This document shows positions 8,136-16,618 of a stretch of 64,000 nt of DNA, piece after piece. Made by a program: the position numbers and the translations under genes. The notes beneath the pieces were generated by a model. The model did not search any database. It saw nothing but the letters and a program-made list of their open reading frames with translations, and was not told where the DNA came from. Source of the stretch: PALSA-693 sp963781155 (lineage in GTDB: Bacteria > Actinomycetota > Acidimicrobiia > Acidimicrobiales > Palsa-688); the NCBI GenBank assembly GCA_963781155.1, contig CAWAEC010000011.1, forward strand, positions 62,001-126,000. The letters are read 5' to 3'. The number at the start of each line of letters is the position of its first letter. Within the stretch, counting starts at the first letter, position 1.

Positions 8136-9374
8136 GTGAACCCTCTTGAAACGCTCCACTCGGTGGTGCGGTTTCGGCGCATAGAAGTTGATCCCGTCGA
8201 GCGGCGCCTGGCCGGTGCCGCGTGCGTCGAGGACCTGCGGCGGCTGGCGCATCGCCGGCTCCCGGGCGGCGTGTTCGACTACATCGACGGAGCAGCCGAA
8301 GACGAGCGGACCCTGCAGGCCAATTGCGCTGCGTTCGCGGCGACAACCTTTCGCCCCCGAGTGCTTCGGAACGTGGCAAAGATCGAAGTGGAGTCCTCGC
8401 TCCTGGGTCGGCGGCTGGCGTACCCGCTGGTGCTCGCGCCTACCGGGTTCACGCGCATCGCCGATCCCCAGGGCGAACTGGCAGTGGCTCGGGCCGCGGC
8501 CAGAGCTGGCCTTCCGTACACGCTTTCGACGCTGAGCACCCGCTCTATCGAAGAGGTACGCGCGGTAAGCGATGGGCGTCTGTGGTTCCAGGTATACGCC
8601 TGGCGTGACCGGGGTCTGGTACGGGAGATGATCCAACGGGCGGCGCAAGCCCGGTATGAGGCCCTGGTGCTGACGGTCGACACCGCGGTGCTCGGCCGCC
8701 GAGAGCGTGACGTGCGTCGCGGCTTCTCCCTGCCGCCGACTCTCGGTCCGGGCACGATAGTTGACGGCCTTCTGCATCCCGCCTGGACATGGTCGTTTGT
8801 CCGAAGCGAGCCGATCCGGTTCGCCAACGTGAGAGGGCTGGGCGTGGGTGATGGCGAGTCCCCTGTGACGCTCTCCGAGTACATCAACTCGCAGTTCGAT
8901 CCTGCGCTGGCCTGGGACGACGTTGACTGGCTTCGATCCGTTTGGGACGGACCGATCGTGCTCAAGGGTGTGCAGACGGTAGAGGACGCGATGCTGGGCG
9001 CCGAGAGAGGCGTGACTGCCGTCGGGCTGTCCAATCATGGCGGCCGTCAGCTCGACGGCGCTCCTGCGACGTTCTCCCTCGTCGCCCCGGTCACCGACGC
9101 CGTCGGGGGCCGCGTTGAGGTCATTTGCGACGGAGGCGTCCGCCGGGGCAGCGACATCGCCAAGGCTCTGGCCGCGGGCGCTACCGCGGTCATGGCCGGT
9201 CGGCCCTACCTTTACGCCCTCGGCGCCGCCGGCGAGCGGGGCGTCGACCGTCTGCTTGGTTGGTGGCGTGACGATCTGGTTCGGACGATGCAGCTGCTTG
9301 GCTGCGCCTCCCTGGCTGACCTCGACCGGTCGGTGATCGAACTCCCGGATCGGTGGCCCACGGCTCGGGTCTGA
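8136..9374 (+). CDS. FMN-dependent alpha-hydroxy acid oxidase/dehydrogenase
   Basis: 412 residues from GTG 8136, with GGAGG about 11 bases upstream. It shows the whole alpha-hydroxyacid oxidase pattern: DYIDGAAEDERTL near 48-60, LAPTGFTRIADPQGE, YTLSTLSTRSIEEV, WFQVYAWRD, LVLTVDTAVLGRRERD, the active-site SNHGGRQLDGAP near 300 with catalytic His and Arg, and the phosphate-binding DGGVRRGSDIAKALAAGA. Such enzymes oxidise L-lactate, glycolate, mandelate or longer 2-hydroxy acids with FMN. No membrane segment is evident, so the electron acceptor may be oxygen or a soluble carrier. Flanked by the amidohydrolase, crotonase and acyl-CoA ligase, it probably handles a hydroxy-acid intermediate. Confidence 0.9.
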   Translation: MNPLETLHSVVRFRRIEVDPVERRLAGAACVEDLRRLAHRRLPGGVFDYIDGAAEDERTLQANCAAFAATTFRPRVLRNVAKIEVESSLLGRRLAYPLVLAPTGFTRIADPQGELAVARAAARAGLPYTLSTLSTRSIEEVRAVSDGRLWFQVYAWRDRGLVREMIQRAAQARYEALVLTVDTAVLGRRERDVRRGFSLPPTLGPGTIVDGLLHPAWTWSFVRSEPIRFANVRGLGVGDGESPVTLSEYINSQFDPALAWDDVDWLRSVWDGPIVLKGVQTVEDAMLGAERGVTAVGLSNHGGRQLDGAPATFSLVAPVTDAVGGRVEVICDGGVRRGSDIAKALAAGATAVMAGRPYLYALGAAGERGVDRLLGWWRDDLVRTMQLLGCASLADLDRSVIELPDRWPTARV

Positions 9375-9403
9375 GCCCCCCGAGCCCCCCTGAGACCCTC
9401 GGT

Positions 9404-10159
9404 TCAGCTGGTCGGCCAGGTCTCGTGGGCCGCCAACCCTTCGAGCGCCAACCCGTAACCGACATCGCTGAGCAGCCCTCGTTTGAGGTCCAGCGTCATG
9501 ACCTCGCGTGTGTAGCGGAGGGTGATGTCGGGCTGCTGGGCGAGCTGGCGCGCGACCTCCCAGGCCCGATCGAGCAGTCGCTCCCGTGGCAGGACCTCGG
9601 CCACCACGCCTAATCGCTGCGCCTCCGCCGCGTCGATGGTGGCCCCCGTGAGCACGAAGTGACGGCCGCGGTTGGGACCCAGCAGGACCGCCCACACCGC
9701 ATAGGCGCCGTCACCGGGCACCGTTCCAAACTGAAAGTGAGGGGCGTCCTGGAAGAAGGCGTCCTCGGAGGCGAGGACGATGTCACCGAGGACTGCCAGC
9801 TCGGCATGGATTCGGGCTGGTCCGTTGACCACGGCCACGATGGGTACTTCGATGTTGAGCAGGGCGCGCAGCAGCCGCTTGCCATTGGCATAAATTCGGT
9901 CCCACTTGTCAGCACTCATGGGACCTACCCAGCTGCGGTCGAGCCGGCGAATGAAATGCTCGCCCGTACCCGTCAGGATGACGACGCGGTTGTCTCGGTC
10001 AGCGCCCACCTCCTGAAAGCAATAGCCGAGCTCCTCGTGAGGTACCGCGCCCCAAACCAGGGATGCCTCGTCGGAGTGGAGCCGCAATTCGAGGATGCCT
10101 TCCGTGCGTCGCATGGCGACATGGCGAAAACGGTCGGAGTACTCAGCGAAATGAGGCAA
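9404..10159 (-). CDS. 6-oxocamphor hydrolase-like crotonase (beta-diketone hydrolase)
   Basis: 251 residues. This is a crotonase, but its closest resemblance from memory is to 6-oxocamphor hydrolase (CamK), which cleaves a cyclic beta-diketone by a retro-Claisen reaction without CoA. Shared features are HFAEYS at the N-terminus, SLVWGAVPHEELGYCF, VVILTGTG, LLNIEVPIVAVVNGP and PGDGAYAVW. The catalytic residues proposed for that enzyme (two His and an Asp) have counterparts at His118, His141 (DAPHF) and Asp150 (PGDG). Ordinary enoyl-CoA hydratase glutamates are absent. It lies on the minus strand 17 bases downstream of the luciferase-like gene and is probably in one operon with it and the acyl-CoA ligase. 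Confidence 0.75.
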   Translation of the reverse strand: MPHFAEYSDRFRHVAMRRTEGILELRLHSDEASLVWGAVPHEELGYCFQEVGADRDNRVVILTGTGEHFIRRLDRSWVGPMSADKWDRIYANGKRLLRALLNIEVPIVAVVNGPARIHAELAVLGDIVLASEDAFFQDAPHFQFGTVPGDGAYAVWAVLLGPNRGRHFVLTGATIDAAEAQRLGVVAEVLPRERLLDRAWEVARQLAQQPDITLRYTREVMTLDLKRGLLSDVGYGLALEGLAAHETWPTS

Positions 10160-10176
10160 GGTCGGCTCCCCGTGAC

Positions 10177-11187
10177 TCAGCTGCGAACGGCGCGAACCGC
10201 TGGCATGACGTCGGATGCAAATGCTTCGCGCTCTGGAATGGGGAGCGCCGTCATAAAAAAGTCAACGCCCAGCTCCACCAGTTGAGACAGGCGCTCCGTT
10301 ACCCATCCCGTGGGCCCACCGATGCCCATCCAGTCGCCGAACTCCTCGTCGCAAATGGCAGAGTTCGGGTTCTCCGGGGGGGCATCCGGGCGGTGAAAGC
10401 TGTAGTCGTAGCTGTCGCGCAAGACTGACGTCACTTTCCGCAGGATATCGGGCTGCTGGGACAGGTCGCCGCCGCTTTGCATGTGAGCAAACGCCGACAC
10501 TCTTGTCCGGATCGCCGCCCGTCCGGTGGTGCGGTCGCTGGCGATGGCAAGGGGTGCGAACAAACCAACGCGCACGTCATCGCGAGCGCGTCCGCACGCT
10601 GCCAGTCCTGCTTCGATGATGTCCAGCGCCCAGGCCACGCGCTCGTAGTTGGTGCCGATGCCGAGACAGATCCGTTCGGCGGTCGCAGCGGCCAACGCGA
10701 TGGAGCGCGGGCCGCTACATGCCATTTGGATAGGCAGGTAGTCCCACGAGAGGTGATCCGCCCATTCCAGACGGCTGGTGCGGCCGTCGGGGTACTCCAC
10801 CTGTCCGTTGTCCAGGAAGCGCCTGAGATAGCCGACGTCGCGTTGCATATCGTCAATCCGCTGTGGCTTCCGTCCGGCGGCGGCCACTGCTGAGTCACCG
10901 CTGGCGATTCCGCATATGGCTCGGCCGTTGCTCAAGAGTTGAATCGGGATCACGCCCGCCGCAATCACACCGGGATGGCGCGTGACAAAGTTGACCGGGC
11001 CGGCGGCCAACTTGATTTTGTTCGTTGCCCTGGCGGCGTCGCGCATTTCTCCGAAACAGTCAGTTGCCCTGGAGTGGTTCTCGCTGAAGCCCTGAATGTC
11101 GAACCCCATCTCCTCGGAGCGCTTCGCTCTCACCACACCGTCGAAGGCAGGATAGAATCCCGTCGTTCCGAACTCGATTGTCCTCAC
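10177..11187 (-). CDS. Luciferase-like flavin/F420-dependent monooxygenase or reductase
   Basis: 336 residues from GTG at 11185-11187, preceded by AAAAGGGGA; the open frame upstream overlaps the ligase gene in another frame and is ignored. TIM-barrel LLM marks are EFGTTGFYP at the N-terminus, AKRSEEMGFDIQGFSENHS, KLAAGPVNFVTRHPGVIA, GRAICGIASGDSA, ICLGIGTNYERV and the closing ERLSQLVELGVDFFM. The class includes FMNH2 monooxygenases (bacterial Baeyer-Villiger type II) and F420-dependent oxidoreductases, which cannot be separated here. With the beta-diketone hydrolase immediately downstream, oxidation of a ketone or alcohol ahead of ring cleavage is the natural reading. Confidence 0.85.
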   Translation of the reverse strand: MRTIEFGTTGFYPAFDGVVRAKRSEEMGFDIQGFSENHSRATDCFGEMRDAARATNKIKLAAGPVNFVTRHPGVIAAGVIPIQLLSNGRAICGIASGDSAVAAAGRKPQRIDDMQRDVGYLRRFLDNGQVEYPDGRTSRLEWADHLSWDYLPIQMACSGPRSIALAAATAERICLGIGTNYERVAWALDIIEAGLAACGRARDDVRVGLFAPLAIASDRTTGRAAIRTRVSAFAHMQSGGDLSQQPDILRKVTSVLRDSYDYSFHRPDAPPENPNSAICDEEFGDWMGIGGPTGWVTERLSQLVELGVDFFMTALPIPEREAFASDVMPAVRAVRS

Positions 11188-11257
11188 TGGGTCCCCTTTT
11201 AGTGCCGGTGAGACCGGAAGCTTCGTGAATAAATGTATCCCGCGAGCCGTATCGTGA

Positions 11258-12793
11258 TCATCGCGTGTCGAACCACTGCCGCAGGTCCCGGCGGACGATC
11301 TTGCCCATCGAGTTTCGTTCGAACTCGTGAGTGAAGACGAATCGCTCAGGGACTTTGTATTTTGCCAGCTCGGCCAGACAGTGCTGTTGAAGCTCTTCCT
11401 CGGTGACCGTCGCCTCTGGCTCGAGCTGCACGACGGCCACCACCCGCTCCCCCAGTCGCTCGTCGGGCAGGCCAAGCACAGCTGATGCGGCGACGGCCGG
11501 GTGCTCGAAGAGGACGCGCTCGACCTCCGCCGGATACACATTGGCGCCGCCGCGGATGACGACGAGGCTCGTGCGGTCGCGGATCACCAGATAACCATCG
11601 GGATCAACGAACCCCAGATCACCGGTTCGTAGTTCCGCGCCCCGCAGGGCGGCTGCGGTAGCCTCGGCGCGCTGCCAGTAGCCCAACATCGGCCGGTACA
11701 CGCCCGCCCACTCGCCTTTCTCCGTGGCCGAGACACAGACTTCACCGGTTTCACCTGAAGGTACGTCCGCGCCAGCCGGATCGGCGATCCGAACCCGAAG
11801 ATGAGGAAGGGGAACACCGCTTGCGCCTTCGTGATGCGGCCCGCGCACCGGATCAATCGTGACCACGGTCGGCGCTTCGCTCAGCCCATAGGTCGTGGCC
11901 GAGGCACAACCAAACTTGGCCGCGAACTCGTCGCGGATCTGTTCGGGGCAATCAGCTCCGCCCGACCACACGTCGTTGAGGGACGCGAGGTCCTCGGGCG
12001 CCACACCCGGATGGTGGGCGAGGCTATAAATCAACGCAGGGGGCCCGTTGAACGTCGTGACCCGCTCACGCCTGATCCACTCCGCGACTCCCTCGGCGTC
12101 GATACGGTCCATGATGACGCAGCATCCACCTGCCTGGGCAACCAGCAATGTGGTGAGCACCATCATGTTCAGGATCGTCAAGGGCAGGCAGTCCCCTTTG
12201 CGGAGGTCAGCGCTGTAGCCCCGGCTCGCGATGAGTACAACGCCCGGCAACAGCAGGTTCCGCTGGCTGTGTACCGCGCCCTTCGGATAACCGGTAGTCC
12301 CGCTTGTGTAGGCGATGCCCGCGGGAGCATCGGGATCGACATCGATCCCGCACGGCTCCGGTGAGGCGTCCGCCAGAGCCTGACGCCACTCGTCGCCGTC
12401 TCCAGACAACAAAAGCAGGCGCAGGTGCGGCTGACCGGTGACGTGGGCGGCAGCCTGCTCGTCGCACAAGTACAACGACGCACCCGAGTCCTCCAGCAAA
12501 TACCTCTTCTCGGGCGGCGCCAGGGCGCGATTCACCCCCACCCAGATGGCGCCGATTCTCAGAGCGCCGTGGAAGGCGACAACCACGTCGGCCTCATTCG
12601 GCAATGACGCCGCCACCCGGTCGCCAGGCCGAACCCCGAGCGCGAGCAGCGCGTTGGCTGCCTTTGTCGCCTCAGAATCGATTTCGGCATATGTCAATCG
12701 ACGGGAACGGGTGACGAGCGCGGTAGCGTCCGGGCGGTCCTGCAGCGGGCGGGCCAGCACCTCGCCGACCTTGACGGGGATCAGTGGTGTCAC
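11258..12793 (-). CDS. AMP-forming acyl-CoA ligase
   Basis: 511 residues, a normal length for the ANL superfamily. Motif A3 (YTSGTTGYPKG) is at residues 162-172, TTYGLSEAP (A5) in the middle, RTGDLGFVDPDGYLVIRDR (A7/A8 hinge), PAEVERVLFEHP, and the C-terminal catalytic lysine in NSMGKIVRRDL. It activates a carboxylic acid as acyl-AMP and transfers it to CoA. Specificity cannot be read off, but the setting (hydroxyacid oxidase, diketone hydrolase, crotonase) points to a cyclic or medium-chain acid. It is the first gene of a minus-strand unit running ligase, luciferase-like, diketone hydrolase. Confidence 0.9.
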   Translation of the reverse strand: MTPLIPVKVGEVLARPLQDRPDATALVTRSRRLTYAEIDSEATKAANALLALGVRPGDRVAASLPNEADVVVAFHGALRIGAIWVGVNRALAPPEKRYLLEDSGASLYLCDEQAAAHVTGQPHLRLLLLSGDGDEWRQALADASPEPCGIDVDPDAPAGIAYTSGTTGYPKGAVHSQRNLLLPGVVLIASRGYSADLRKGDCLPLTILNMMVLTTLLVAQAGGCCVIMDRIDAEGVAEWIRRERVTTFNGPPALIYSLAHHPGVAPEDLASLNDVWSGGADCPEQIRDEFAAKFGCASATTYGLSEAPTVVTIDPVRGPHHEGASGVPLPHLRVRIADPAGADVPSGETGEVCVSATEKGEWAGVYRPMLGYWQRAEATAAALRGAELRTGDLGFVDPDGYLVIRDRTSLVVIRGGANVYPAEVERVLFEHPAVAASAVLGLPDERLGERVVAVVQLEPEATVTEEELQQHCLAELAKYKVPERFVFTHEFERNSMGKIVRRDLRQWFDTR

Positions 12794-12874
12794 CGTTGCG
12801 GGAGGCTACCAGGGCGCCGGTCGGGAGCATTCTGACAAGAGGTCGCCGTCACTGCCGGCAGATACGCTTTGGGC

Positions 12875-13300
12875 ATGCCTTCCATCGTTGAGGATCGGGA
12901 TGAGATACTGCAGTTGCTGTACGCCTACAACCATGCCATTGACGGCGGCGAACCAGAGCGCTGGGCCGGCACGTTCACGGAGGACGGCGCGCTCGATGTC
13001 GCCGGGCGGGTCTTCTCTGGCCGCCAGGAGCTCGTGACGTTTGCGGCCGGAGTGCACGGGATGCGCCACATCATGGCCAATCCGCTCGTCGAGGTGGCCG
13101 GAGACACGGCCACGGTACGGGCCTACGTCCTGGTCTTTCGGGGCACGTCGCCCTCGGTGATCGGGACTTACGCCGATGATCTGGTTCGTACCCCGGGCGG
13201 CTGGCGTTTTACCAGACGAGTATTCACCCCCGACACGTGGGACGCCGCCGCCACCGAGACCCTGCACACCTTGTCGGCGCAGAACTCCGGTCAGGACTGA
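12875..13300 (+). CDS. SnoaL-like/NTF2-fold protein
   Basis: 141 residues from ATG 12875; a TTG two codons upstream is less likely. Pattern: an N-terminal helix RDEILQLLYAYNHAID, the cone loop (Trp-Ala-Gly-Thr-Phe-Thr-Glu-Asp-Gly), GRQELVTFA, MRHIMANPLVEVAGDTATVRAY and the last strand GGWRFTRRVF. This matches SnoaL_4 domains of small ring-closing or dehydrating enzymes and of many uncharacterised catabolic partners. The Tyr/Asp/His set typical of dehydratases such as scytalone or steroid isomerases is only partly evident. It diverges from the acyl-CoA ligase across 81 bases. Confidence 0.7.
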   Translation: MPSIVEDRDEILQLLYAYNHAIDGGEPERWAGTFTEDGALDVAGRVFSGRQELVTFAAGVHGMRHIMANPLVEVAGDTATVRAYVLVFRGTSPSVIGTYADDLVRTPGGWRFTRRVFTPDTWDAAATETLHTLSAQNSGQD

Positions 13301-13371
13301 ACCCGCCAGCCGTCCACCCACTGACCGACACGTGGGCCACGGCGCGTCGGGACATCAGCGTTATTGATTGC

Positions 13372-14496
13372 TCAGCGGGCAAACACGGCAAAAAAATCCC
13401 GGGAGAACGGCTGCAGGTAATGCCCGGGGGGAAAGTACATCCCGCTCAGAAGGTTGGCCCCGGTAACCAGTCCTCCACCAGCGGTCCCGCCCGCGTGGGC
13501 GAACGTAGAAAATGACACCCACTCGGGATTGATGTCCAGCTCCATAGCCCGCACCGCGCCCCCGGCAACGAGCAGGCGAGCCAACAGGGCCGGGTCCAGA
13601 TCCGGGCCGCCCACATAGACGAGATCGCCCATCCCGGTCACGCCGACGCCAGAACGCCATGTTGAGATCCCCCCGCCCAGGACCGCGCCCCACGCGCCTG
13701 GGTCGGCCACCGTGGACGCCACCACGCCGTGATCGACCAGGAGGGTGAGATTTTGCCGGACGGCAACCACACTCGGTCCCATCCCCACGTCGCGGTCCCA
13801 ATCGGCGACCGTCGCGCTGCCGTCGGCAAAGATCACCAACGAGGCGGCGCCCGGCTGCAGCGGGAGCGCGGCGTGGCCCTGCTCGTACCACCCGGTCCGG
13901 TACGGGTAGATGCGGAATCCACCGTTGAAGGCGGCGATCAGCAGCGGGGTCTGTGTGGCCGGCACCGCTCCCTGGTCCGGCCAGGCGCCGTACGGTTCTC
14001 CGTTTCCTGCGTAGAGCACCAGGCGGGTCGCCGCCGAATCAATCCAGGCGATCCCGGCCGGGGGATACCCCGCCGCCGGTCGAAGCTGGGTCGTGAACAC
14101 TCCATAGCCGCCCGGAACTTTCGCACCTGCGACGGGTTGCCACACCCCCTCTCCGGGGAGGGGCGGCCCGGCCAATGCTCCGAGTGGTGCCGGGGCCGGG
14201 AGCGGCGGAACCGGGGGCACGGTCGCGGCGGGCAGCGTCATCGTCGTCGGGGCCATCGTCGTCGGGGCCATCGTCGTCGGGGCCATCGTCCTCGGGGCCA
14301 GCGTCGTAGGGCTCGGGGGTGGCGATGCCGGCGTGATCGCCGGCGCGGAGCCACGGTCGGACCCGGATGAGCACGCAGCCAGGACGATGAGGCCGGCGAC
14401 GATCGCCAACCATCGGAACGTCCCAACGCGGCGATCTGGGATGGCTCCTGTCGACGCCACGGCTCCAGTATCAGGGCTGCCGGCCGTGAGCGCCAC
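13372..14496 (-). CDS. Lipoprotein with phosphodiester glycosidase domain (paralogue A)
   Basis: 374 residues. A positively charged N-terminus and hydrophobic segment (about 28-41) end in the lipobox LAAC, so Cys42 would be lipidated and the protein anchored outside. A Thr/Pro linker with three or four exact TMAPT units (residues about 68-84) follows. The C-terminal two thirds hold the phosphodiester glycosidase (NAGPA-like) core: AFNGGFRIYPYRTGW, LPLQPGAASLVIFADGSATV, GVTGMGDLVYVGGP and MELDINPEWVSF. The family removes phosphodiester-linked sugars or is of unknown function in bacteria. It diverges from and is clearly homologous to the gene at 15292, with a broken membrane gene between them. 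Confidence 0.8.
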   Translation of the reverse strand: MALTAGSPDTGAVASTGAIPDRRVGTFRWLAIVAGLIVLAACSSGSDRGSAPAITPASPPPSPTTLAPRTMAPTTMAPTTMAPTTMTLPAATVPPVPPLPAPAPLGALAGPPLPGEGVWQPVAGAKVPGGYGVFTTQLRPAAGYPPAGIAWIDSAATRLVLYAGNGEPYGAWPDQGAVPATQTPLLIAAFNGGFRIYPYRTGWYEQGHAALPLQPGAASLVIFADGSATVADWDRDVGMGPSVVAVRQNLTLLVDHGVVASTVADPGAWGAVLGGGISTWRSGVGVTGMGDLVYVGGPDLDPALLARLLVAGGAVRAMELDINPEWVSFSTFAHAGGTAGGGLVTGANLLSGMYFPPGHYLQPFSRDFFAVFAR

Positions 14497-14523
14497 GAGC
14501 GCAAACCGGCATCGGGAGGGTGC

Positions 14524-15173
14524 TCACGGATGGTGGTACGCGGCGGTGGGGCCGAGCATCACAATCCCGAGTAGGGCCCCGGCGACCAGGCTGGCGACGA
14601 GGGCCCACTGGCGCAGGCCGGCCCCTCGCACATCACGGCGGCTCCGCCGCATCCAGTCCAGGGGAGCCGCCGGGCCGTGTCAAGTACATGACCCAGGACG
14701 TGGATGGTCATGGCCGCAAACCACAAGATGAAACTGGCCTTGTGGATCAGCAACAGCGAGTGGCGCGACGAGTGGGCGCCGACGACCAGGGCGACGCCAC
14801 TCCCGAGCACGATCAGGGTCAAGATCACCACTGCGGGACCCAGGAGGCGCAGCAGGAGAGGCGGAGGACCCTTACGCCGGTAGGCGGGGGCGCCCGCGTA
14901 CTAGCGCACAAACCGCCAGGTGGTGGAGCCGACCTTGAGCAGCACGGGCGGCACGAGGAGCATGCCGATGAACACGTGCAAGGTCAGCAGGGCCCTCACC
15001 CGCAGGACAGTGACCCCTTCGATGGCCAGCAGGAGCAGCAGAACAGCGGCGGCGGAGCCGGTGAGCCGGGCATTGGACTCGACGTCTTCATCCGATCCTG
15101 TTCCGCCCGCCCCTGAAGGCTTCGGGAAGTGGGTGCTGGCCTGCCGTGTCCGATCGTCAGCCTGCCCCGACAT
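14524..15173 (-). pseudogene. Multi-helix membrane protein (cytochrome b-like), nonsense and frameshift
   Basis: From ATG 15171-15173 the frame encodes SGSAAAVLLLLLAIEGVTV and LLTLHVFIGMLLVPPVLLK, then meets an in-frame TAG at 14901-14903 exactly where the family would have an aromatic residue (WRFVR-stop-YAGAPAYRRKG). The same frame continues through two more helices with spaced histidines (LLLIHKASFILWFAAMTIHVLGHVLD). Near 14660 it shifts frame, and the new frame supplies the expected last helix (WALVASLVAGALLGIVML) and ends at TGA 14524-14526. The four helices with intramembrane His look like a b-type cytochrome or DUF4405-like protein. Two independent lesions argue for true decay. Confidence 0.65.
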
Positions 15174-15291
15174 CGCTCCTCGACGCTATAAGTCGACCCT
15201 GCTAGCCTTTCGTCACCCCGATGAACATTTGCCGTTCCTTTACCTTGTCCTGACGATGGCCTGACCGTTCTGGTCGGAGACTGGCACCGGG

Positions 15292-16524
15292 ATGTACACC
15301 CTTCCTGCCCCCTATCGCGAGCGGGCGCCGCTGCCCCGCCGGCGCCGGTACGGCCTGCGCCGGTTGATGGCCGTGCTGCTGGTCCTCTGCATGATCGCGG
15401 CGGTGTTGCTGGGCGTGTCGCTCTGGGGAGCGTGGCGCACGCCTGGGAATCAGAGTTTCGAGGCCAAGTGGGCCGACTGGCTGCGGTCCCATCACGCGGC
15501 GACGCTCGCCAACGCGGTGGAGCAGTACTACTACAACCATCATCAGCCGGCGAAGGGGGGCCGGCCGATCGCTCTCAACGCCGTACCGGCCCCCTCGGGG
15601 TCCTCGGTGGCAGCCATCCGGGCGGGGCGAACGCACTCCGGAGCGGCGGCGCTGACTCAGCCTGCACCGGGCCTGCCCCGGCCGACCCCGGTCCCCCTGG
15701 TGGTCAGCCCGGCCTTGCCGGGGGAAGGCCAGTGGACGCCCGCCGACGCCAACGTCGAGGGCGCCCCGGCCATGTACGTGGCCCAGTTCCGGGCCGATAC
15801 CGTCTACACCAGTCAGATCACGTCGGCGGTGTGGATCGATCCCACCCGGCTGCACGTGGCCCTGGTCCCCGGCGCACAGGAGCCCGGCGGTACCTGGCTG
15901 CAGCCGCCTGACATCACCGGCTCGGCCATGTCCACCGCGGTCGCCGCTTTCAACGGCGGGTTCCGCATACAAGACGCCCACGGCGGCTTCTACCTCGACG
16001 GTCGTCAAGCCGTCCCTCTCCAGCCCGGAGCCGCCTCTGTGGTCATCTACACCAACGGGCGCATCGACATCGGGACCTGGGGTAGCGAGGTGACCATGAC
16101 CCCGCAGGTCAGCGCCGTGCTACAGAACCTCGTTCCCATCGTCGATCACGGGCAGACGGCGCCCGACGCCACCTACAACGATACTCAGCTGTGGGGCGCC
16201 ACTCTGGGCGCCAACACCGTGGTAGCGCGCTCCGGCATCGGCGTGACTGCTACCGGGGCGCTCATCTATGTGGCCGGCCCCGCGCTCACCGCTCGCAGCC
16301 TGGCGGAATCCCTCGAGCGGGCCGGGGCCGTGCGGGCCATGGCCCTGGACATCAACCCTGAATGGGTGACCTTCAACTTCTACACCCACCCCGATCCCGC
16401 CGACCCCGGCGCCATCGTTCCGAGCAAGCTGTACCCCCAGATGCAACGGCCTGCCGACCGCTACCTTGGCCCCACGGCCGAATCTCGGGACTTCTTCACC
16501 GTCTCGCTCCCTGCACCTGCCTGA
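15292..16524 (+). CDS. Membrane-anchored phosphodiester glycosidase-domain protein (paralogue B)
   Basis: 410 residues. An Arg-rich start (PRRRRYGLRRL) precedes one membrane helix (about 26-46), so the bulk is extracytoplasmic. A Pro/Ala linker leads to the same core as paralogue A: VAAFNGGFRIQDAHGGFY, VPLQPGAASVVIYTNG, SGIGVTATGALIYVAGP, MALDINPEWVTFNF and the end RDFFTVS. The two proteins also share the DHG segment after LTLLV/LVPIV. Unlike A it has no lipobox. Its product probably acts at the cell surface on a phosphodiester-linked glycan or teichoic-like polymer, but this is inference. The two-component genes follow on the same strand after 94 bases. Confidence 0.8.
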   Translation: MYTLPAPYRERAPLPRRRRYGLRRLMAVLLVLCMIAAVLLGVSLWGAWRTPGNQSFEAKWADWLRSHHAATLANAVEQYYYNHHQPAKGGRPIALNAVPAPSGSSVAAIRAGRTHSGAAALTQPAPGLPRPTPVPLVVSPALPGEGQWTPADANVEGAPAMYVAQFRADTVYTSQITSAVWIDPTRLHVALVPGAQEPGGTWLQPPDITGSAMSTAVAAFNGGFRIQDAHGGFYLDGRQAVPLQPGAASVVIYTNGRIDIGTWGSEVTMTPQVSAVLQNLVPIVDHGQTAPDATYNDTQLWGATLGANTVVARSGIGVTATGALIYVAGPALTARSLAESLERAGAVRAMALDINPEWVTFNFYTHPDPADPGAIVPSKLYPQMQRPADRYLGPTAESRDFFTVSLPAPA

Positions 16525-16618
16525 CATGACCGGTCCACCTGCCCGACATTCCCGGAACGGTCACGCCCGTCCGTGGGGGGCGCGGAGGCTTGCGCCCCCT
16601 GGGATGTGATGCTGAACC

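Noticed and set aside
6820..9695. Long frames opposite the amidohydrolase and hydroxyacid oxidase genes
   Set aside because: Composition is Arg/His/Val-biased and follows from the codon structure of the opposite strand.
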